A program made the position numbers and the translations under genes. The notes under the pieces were generated by a model, which made no database searches, was not told the DNA's origin, and was given only the letters and a program-made list of their open reading frames with translations. Shown here piece after piece: positions 5,108 through 9,113 of a DNA stretch of 9,113 nucleotides. The first letter of the stretch is position 1. Every line of letters starts with the position of its first letter. Source of the stretch: Nitrosarchaeum sp. (GTDB lineage Archaea > Thermoproteota > Nitrososphaeria > Nitrososphaerales > Nitrosopumilaceae); contig JACRND010000161.1 of assembly GCA_016234975.1 (NCBI GenBank), forward strand, positions 1 through 9,113, in the 5' to 3' direction.

Positions 5108-5416
5108 TTACATCTCTAGAAATACATTATCTGATTCTATGGATACATTGTATGATGCTAAATCTCTAATTTTAACAGGAAATTTGACTAGCTTACCTGT
5201 TTTACAATCAAACTCTGCTCCGTGCCATCCACATATTACTTTACACCCATCTAATTTTCCTTCTGAAAGACTTGCACCTGAATGAGTACAAGAATCATCT
5301 ATTGCACAATAATTACCGTCAATATTTACAACCATTATCTCTTTACCGTCCACGGAAACTTTGATCATTTTGCCAGGAGAAATATCGGTGGTTTTCCCAG
5401 CTATTATTTTACCCAT
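5108..5416 (-). CDS. Rieske [2Fe-2S] ferredoxin
   Basis: This is a stand-alone Rieske domain of 102 residues, without signal peptide or membrane anchor, so it is a soluble cytoplasmic electron carrier. The cluster ligands are all present: C43-T-H45, 16 residues, then C62-G-W-H65. They match the C-x-H-x15-17-C-x2-H pattern of dioxygenase-type Rieske ferredoxins and small NirD-like proteins. Additional cysteines at 37, 58 and 71 are not part of the cluster motif. The disulfide pair found in high-potential bc1 Rieske proteins is not evident (C62 is followed by GWHG, not a second Cys), so a low-potential ferredoxin is more likely. No oxygenase or reductase gene lies next to it, so the redox partner is unknown. 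ATG 5416 is about 28 nt from a TATA element shared with the divergent gene. Confidence 0.95.
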   Translation of the reverse strand: MGKIIAGKTTDISPGKMIKVSVDGKEIMVVNIDGNYCAIDDSCTHSGASLSEGKLDGCKVICGWHGAEFDCKTGKLVKFPVKIRDLASYNVSIESDNVFLEM

Positions 5417-5438
5417 TATAGTTTTTTAGTCTATCATT

Positions 5439-5450
5439 CTTAATATTTTT
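5439..5450. promoter_or_regulatory. Shared divergent TATA element
   Basis: CTTAATATTTTT contains the self-complementary AATATT (5442-5447). It lies about 28 nt from the Rieske ATG (5416, minus) and about 25 nt from ATG 5469 of the acetyltransferase (plus). It is the only good TATA-like site in the 52-bp gap, so one TBP site may drive both genes without leaders. Confidence 0.5.
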
Positions 5451-5468
5451 TCGTATATGGGGACAACA

Positions 5469-6245
5469 ATGATTAGAGATGCAATTAATTCAGATAAATT
5501 TTCTGTATTGAATTTTTGTAAAGATACTTTTTCATGGGGTGATTATATTCAAGATGTTTGGGATTATTGGTTATCTGAAGGTAATTTACTCCTTGTTGAA
5601 AAACAATACCCCGTTGGTATGTGTCATGCATTTTTTTCTAAAAATCAAATATGGATTGAAGGAATCAGAATCAAGTCAAATTTTCGTAGACAGGGTTTAG
5701 CATCAGAACTAATTAAACATGTAGAGTCACTTGCTAAAGAAAAACAAATATTATTTTCATTTATGCTTGTTGATACTAAAAATTCATCATCCATTTCAAT
5801 GGCAAAAAGTCTCAATTATCATATATTTCAAACTTGGAATTTTTACTCTCTTTTTTCACAGATCAACAATAATCATAAAATACAGTTTGGTACTGTCTTA
5901 AACTATACCCAAATTCCACATTATGTAAAATCATGGAGATGGTTAGCTTTAGATGAAGAAACTTTACTTTCGTTATACAAACAAAATAAAATAATTTTTT
6001 CAGACAACTCTGGTGATATCTCAACTGCCATTCTAACTGATTCTGAACATTTTGATAAAACTTTAATTGTAACTTTGTTTTCAGGTTCTCAAGATAATAC
6101 TTTAGATATTATTTCATACATACAAAACTATGGAGCGGAAAAAAATTATCAAAAAATACAAATCTTGACTAAAGAGAAACTATTTTTCTTAAACACTCTT
6201 GAACATAAAACTACATTTAATCTAATGCAAAAATTTCTGCACTAG
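5469..6245 (+). CDS. GNAT-family N-acetyltransferase with a C-terminal extension
   Basis: The N-terminal ~135 residues are a GNAT domain: MIRDAINSDKF, the strand GNLLLVEKQYPVGMC (38-52), and motif A IEGIRIKSNFRRQGLASELI (63-82). The acetyl-CoA pyrophosphate loop R73-x-x-G76-x-A78 is intact. Motif B follows (SFMLVDTKNSSSISMAKSLNY, about 97-117). Residues about 140-258 form a second part (IPHYVKSWRWLALDEETLL...) that I do not recognise; double-GNAT proteins of archaea have a degenerate copy there. The substrate, an amine of a protein or small molecule, cannot be told. ATG 5469 is chosen because it fits leaderless spacing from the TATA element. ATG 5457 adds MGTT and is the alternative. The stop overlaps that of the convergent FAH-family gene. 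Confidence 0.9.
   Translation: MIRDAINSDKFSVLNFCKDTFSWGDYIQDVWDYWLSEGNLLLVEKQYPVGMCHAFFSKNQIWIEGIRIKSNFRRQGLASELIKHVESLAKEKQILFSFMLVDTKNSSSISMAKSLNYHIFQTWNFYSLFSQINNNHKIQFGTVLNYTQIPHYVKSWRWLALDEETLLSLYKQNKIIFSDNSGDISTAILTDSEHFDKTLIVTLFSGSQDNTLDIISYIQNYGAEKNYQKIQILTKEKLFFLNTLEHKTTFNLMQKFLH
6242..6245. other. CTAG holding both stop codons of convergent genes
   Basis: The acetyltransferase stop TAG (6243-6245, plus) and the FAH-family stop TAG (6244-6242, minus) lie in one palindromic CTAG. The coding regions overlap by 4 bp, so any 3' untranslated part of each mRNA must be antisense to the other gene. Confidence 0.95.
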
Positions 6246-7111
6246 CTTTCATTCACAAATCTAATTGTGTTTTTTAAAATTCCTAATTTCTCAATTTCCA
6301 TTTCTATCTTATCACTATTTTTAAGAAATACTGCATTTGGTTTGTTTAACATAACTCCTGCAGGAGTTCCAGTTGAAATGATGTCTCCTTTTTCAAGAGT
6401 CATCACTTTGCTTAATTTGGATACTATTTCTGGTATTTTTATGAACATGTTATTTGTAGATGAATTTTGTCGTATCTCTCCGTTGATTTTAGTTGTTAGT
6501 TTCAAATTTTGTGGGTCTTTTATCTCATCTGCTGTTGTTATCCATGGCCCGCATGGCGCAAATGTATCGAAACTTTTTCCTCTAGTGAATTGTTTATCTT
6601 TGAATTGTATGTCTCTTGCTGAAACATCATTTAGAATCATGTATCCAAATATTGCTTCTTTTGCTTGTTCTTCGTTGATGTTTTTACAATTTTTACCTAT
6701 TATCAAGGCTAATTCTATCTCATAATCTAATTGAGTAACAAAATTTGGGCAAACTATATCTGACTCTGTACCGTTTAGAGTAGTTCTTGGCTTTAGAACT
6801 ATGGCAGGTTCCTCTGGTGGTAGCAGATTCTGTTCTTTAGCATGATCTATGTAATTAAAGGCCAAACAAATAATCTTATTTGGATTTGGAATTGGACTTA
6901 ATAATTTAAATTTTGAAATATTTTCTTTATATGACAAAGCATCTAACTGATCTTTGATTTCATCGTACCATCCATCAAAAAGAAAATCTTTGATACTTTG
7001 TGGAATTGGAACTCCTGTTTGATAAGTTATCTCATCTTTTGTGGAAACTTTATCTCCTTTTACAAAACCATATGTCTCTTTATCTTCATGGAATAGTCGT
7101 GCTATCTTCAT
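6242..7111 (-). CDS. Fumarylacetoacetate hydrolase (FAH) family protein
   Basis: The 289-residue enzyme has a short N-terminal domain (about 1-75) and a C-terminal FAH catalytic domain. Visible hallmarks are CLAFNYIDHAKE (82-93, with catalytic-type H90), the strand VLKPRTTLNG (105-114), the metal ligands E131 and E133 in DYEIELALIIGK plus D162 in LNDVSARD, RGKSFDTFAPCGPW (177-190), and DIISTGTPAGV (243-253). These bind Mg2+ or Ca2+ for C-C bond hydrolysis, decarboxylation or isomerisation of beta-keto/enol acids such as acylpyruvates, oxaloacetate or hydroxyheptadienedioate. The substrate is not decidable. ATG 7111 (MKIARLF...) is chosen because family members commonly begin so. GTG 7126 forms a GTGA overlap with the gltX stop and is a real alternative. 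It is last in the operon after gltX. Confidence 0.93.
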   Translation of the reverse strand: MKIARLFHEDKETYGFVKGDKVSTKDEITYQTGVPIPQSIKDFLFDGWYDEIKDQLDALSYKENISKFKLLSPIPNPNKIICLAFNYIDHAKEQNLLPPEEPAIVLKPRTTLNGTESDIVCPNFVTQLDYEIELALIIGKNCKNINEEQAKEAIFGYMILNDVSARDIQFKDKQFTRGKSFDTFAPCGPWITTADEIKDPQNLKLTTKINGEIRQNSSTNNMFIKIPEIVSKLSKVMTLEKGDIISTGTPAGVMLNKPNAVFLKNSDKIEMEIEKLGILKNTIRFVNES

Positions 7112-7122
7112 AGTTTTCTTAC

Positions 7123-8832
7123 TCACTTGTGTGTAAAAATTGCTTGATTCTGTGAATCTTTTCTACAATATCCAAATCTGACAAATTGAATTTCCTCACC
7201 ATCTTTTAATTGTAAATAGTGTGGTTCTACATATACCTCCAATTCTTCTAAACTGTTTTCATTAAATTCGTCATCAATAAACAATTGTTTTGGAATAAGA
7301 ATTTTGATTATATGAGTATCTTTTTGTGGAACCCATTGAATTTTTTGTATGTCTGTAATCTTTCCATCTTCTATGAATTCTCCTTCTAATTCTTCATTGA
7401 TTTTTGATATAACTACATTCCCTAATCCTAAAAGTCTAATCTGAGTGCCTTCTTTGATGTTTTCTGCATCTTCCCCTGAAATATAGACATTTTCATCTAA
7501 ATTGATTCTCCTTTTTCCAATATCTCTTATTGGATGATTTGGAATTTCTACAAATGAAAATGGTACTTTTTTAATCATGAGTCTTCTTGGTTTACTTACC
7601 ATGAATAATCTGATGCTATCTGCATCAACAAATTTTCTATTAAATGACTCAAGTGCATCAAATGGTGCTAGAGTATTTGCTTTAGTTAATCCTAATGATA
7701 AGATGAATTTTTTTATTGCTTCTGGTTTAATTCCTCTTCTTCTAAGCGATTCTAATGTAGGCAATCTTGGATCATCATACCCCGATACTTTTCCTTCCTC
7801 TATCAATGGTTTGAGTATTCTTTTAGAAATGGGCATCCCCTTGAATTCGAGCCTAGAAAAGAAATCTTGGTATGGTTTTCGCATATTCAGTGCATCTAAA
7901 ATGGCGTCAATTAGCTCTTTTCTTAATTCAAATTCCTTTGAACGAAATGCATGAGTGACTCCATCACTACTATCTTCAATTGCTACAGCAAAATCATAGC
8001 TTGGCCAAACTCTGTATTTGTTTCCTAGCGTGTAGTGTTTCTCATCAATTATTCTAAATAATACTGGATCTCGCATTACTGCATTATCTGCTTTCATATC
8101 ACCACGAAATCTCACGATTGCATCTCCTGGTTTGTATTTATCAAACATTTTCTCCCAACCTTGAATATTTTGTTTAATGTCTCCCCGACTGCATTTACAT
8201 GCTTTTCTTTCTTTTCTATTGTTGCTTATGTCATCTCTCTTACAAGTGCAAACGTAAGCTTTCCCAGAATTGATCAATTCAATTCCTTTTTTATAAAATA
8301 ACTCCATATCATCTGAAGTATTTTTTATGATGTCAAATTTGATTCCTAGCCAATCCAAACCGACTTTAATTGCAGCATGGTATTCCATTCTTTCAGCTTC
8401 TGGATTTGTATCATCCATTCTCAAAATAAATTTACCACCATACATCTTTGCATATTCTGCATTAATGATAGCGGCTTTAGCATGTCCTATATGCGGGTAC
8501 CCGTTAGGTTCTGGTGGAAATCTCGTTATGACTTTTCCTTGTTCTGCTTCTTTTAATGGAGGTAATCCTTCTCTTTCCTCAATTTTTTCTTTTGGAATTA
8601 AAATTTCTGGAAAATTTTCTTCTATTTCTTTTCTTTGTTCCTCAAATGAAATCTGATTTACTGCTGAAACAATCTCTGTAATATCTCTGATAATTTCTTT
8701 TACCTTAGTTCTAAATTCTGGTTTTGTTCCAAGAATTTTTGCTAATACTACTTTATCCTGAGTTTTTCCCTCATGATCATATGCATTCTGTAGTGCTATT
8801 TTTCGAATCTCTTTTCTTGTCTCTTCATCCAA
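7123..8832 (-). CDS. gltX: Glutamyl-tRNA synthetase, archaeal type
   Basis: This is a class I synthetase of 569 residues, a typical archaeal length. The N-terminal ~95 residues are the helical archaeal/eukaryotic-type extension. The catalytic domain has the HIGH motif as P113-HIGH (113-117) in RFPPEPNGYPHIGHAKAA, and the KMSKS counterpart as M-P-I-S-K-R (333-338). C195-x-C197 and C212-x-C214 form a likely zinc site in the acceptor-end domain. The C-terminal ~160 residues are the beta-barrel anticodon domain of the GlnRS-like type rather than the helical bacterial one. In archaea without GlnRS this enzyme also charges tRNA-Gln with Glu, which is then amidated by GatDE or GatCAB. The start is TTG 8832: a strong GGAG lies 8 nt upstream and the nearby ATG at 8828 is out of frame. 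It follows the prenyl synthase by 1 nt. Confidence 0.97.
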   Translation of the reverse strand: MDEETRKEIRKIALQNAYDHEGKTQDKVVLAKILGTKPEFRTKVKEIIRDITEIVSAVNQISFEEQRKEIEENFPEILIPKEKIEEREGLPPLKEAEQGKVITRFPPEPNGYPHIGHAKAAIINAEYAKMYGGKFILRMDDTNPEAERMEYHAAIKVGLDWLGIKFDIIKNTSDDMELFYKKGIELINSGKAYVCTCKRDDISNNRKERKACKCSRGDIKQNIQGWEKMFDKYKPGDAIVRFRGDMKADNAVMRDPVLFRIIDEKHYTLGNKYRVWPSYDFAVAIEDSSDGVTHAFRSKEFELRKELIDAILDALNMRKPYQDFFSRLEFKGMPISKRILKPLIEEGKVSGYDDPRLPTLESLRRRGIKPEAIKKFILSLGLTKANTLAPFDALESFNRKFVDADSIRLFMVSKPRRLMIKKVPFSFVEIPNHPIRDIGKRRINLDENVYISGEDAENIKEGTQIRLLGLGNVVISKINEELEGEFIEDGKITDIQKIQWVPQKDTHIIKILIPKQLFIDDEFNENSLEELEVYVEPHYLQLKDGEEIQFVRFGYCRKDSQNQAIFTHK

Positions 8833-8833
8833 A

Positions 8834-9113
8834 TTATAAACTCCTTTTTACTACAAAGTCTAAGAGATCTATTAACTCTGTTTTAGCAGAACCTGAATAT
8901 TTTGAAAGTGATTTTTTTGCCACTTCTGCATATTCTAGAGCCTGCATTCTTACATTCTCTTCTATCCCAAGTGAACGAATTACGTCTACTGCCTCTTTAA
9001 GGTCATTTTTCGTTGTTTTTGGATTGCCAAATGCCTTGAGAATTGTTTGTTTACCTTTTCCCTTGGCTGATTCTATTGTGGGTTCAATTCCATCAACTGT
9101 ATCATGGTCAGCT
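8834..9113 (-). CDS. Prenyl diphosphate synthase (probable GGPP synthase), C-terminal part
   Basis: The frame is open from the right edge of the window to a TAA at 8836-8834, showing about 92 C-terminal residues (ADHDTVDGIEPTIESAKGKG..., ending LLDFVVKRSL). The helical pattern GNPKTTKNDLKEAVDVIRSLGI, then ENVRMQALEYAEVAKKSL and ELIDLLDFVVKR, resembles the tail of trans-isoprenyl diphosphate synthases (IdsA type). There, an [AE]-E-A-[IV] helix and an A-x-E-x-[AV]-x-x-A helix precede the terminal one. The catalytic DDxxD motifs would lie outside the window. Adjacency to gltX supports this, because idsA-gltX is a known archaeal gene pair. The product would be the geranylgeranyl chain of archaeal ether lipids. 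The stop is 1 nt before the gltX start, indicating one operon. The identity rests on the tail and the context, so it is moderate. Confidence 0.68.
   Translation of the reverse strand, partial: ADHDTVDGIEPTIESAKGKGKQTILKAFGNPKTTKNDLKEAVDVIRSLGIEENVRMQALEYAEVAKKSLSKYSGSAKTELIDLLDFVVKRSL
8841..8849 (-). promoter_or_regulatory. Shine-Dalgarno of gltX that decides the TTG start
   Basis: The minus strand reads AAAAAGGAG, with GGAG 8 nt before the TTG at 8832. It lies within the last sense codons of the upstream gene (AAA AGG AGT TTA TAA), so gltX is translated from the polycistronic mRNA. The neighbouring promoter-proximal genes lack such a site. Confidence 0.75.

Noticed and set aside
6267..6725. 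Long plus-strand frame opposite the FAH-family gene
   Set aside because: It mirrors the conserved FAH motifs and has no independent promoter or domain.
7577..8656. Two plus-strand frames opposite gltX
   Set aside because: They are antisense to the HIGH and KMSKS-bearing synthetase, so they are shadows.
1..9113. CRISPR array, insertion sequence, integrase or prophage
   Set aside because: No regularly spaced repeats, transposase or recombinase motifs, or attachment-like duplication of the tRNA-His 3' end were found.

Overview
The window looks like a chromosomal segment of a marine ammonia-oxidising archaeon of the Nitrososphaerota (Thaumarchaeota), close to Nitrosopumilus. The assignment is inferred from gene content and style, not from a search. 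The evidence is: AT-rich sequence; an archaeal-type glutamyl-tRNA synthetase directly behind what looks like the end of a prenyl diphosphate synthase; an archaea-specific UPF0147 protein; a tRNA-His with an encoded G-1 and C73 and no encoded CCA; and TATA-like boxes about 25-30 nt upstream of start codons with almost no 5' leader. No phage, transposase, CRISPR or integrase is visible. This is compact core-genome territory with a few lineage-specific proteins.

Layout from left to right. The 3' end of a transaldolase (+) converges on a UspA-domain protein (-). Next to it lies a 90-residue basic protein (-) carrying three copies of a TGRGTG motif. A promoter region at about 1258-1406 separates it from a membrane-anchored, probably extracellular protein of unknown function (+). 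That gene converges on a CorA-type metal channel (-). Behind the corA promoter is a very short frame for a 26-residue membrane peptide (-), and then tRNA-His (+).

A run of four minus-strand genes follows: Rieske ferredoxin, UPF0147, a SAM-dependent methyltransferase, and a small protein of unknown function. The Rieske gene is divergent from a GNAT acetyltransferase (+), and the two may share a single AATATT TATA element. The acetyltransferase ends tail to tail on a fumarylacetoacetate-hydrolase-family gene (-), with both stops inside one CTAG. That gene is the last of a tight operon, prenyl synthase - gltX - FAH hydrolase.

The operon matches a known archaeal arrangement of isoprenoid (membrane lipid) genes next to gltX. 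The other genes are housekeeping or stress functions with no clear shared pathway. The window also contrasts two ways of starting translation. Genes after a promoter appear leaderless, while gltX, inside an operon, has a TTG start behind a clear GGAG Shine-Dalgarno. The least explained items are the TGRGTG repeat protein, the 26-residue membrane peptide, the four-cysteine secreted protein, and a GC-rich palindrome at the corA promoter. I see no clear multi-gene undescribed system.
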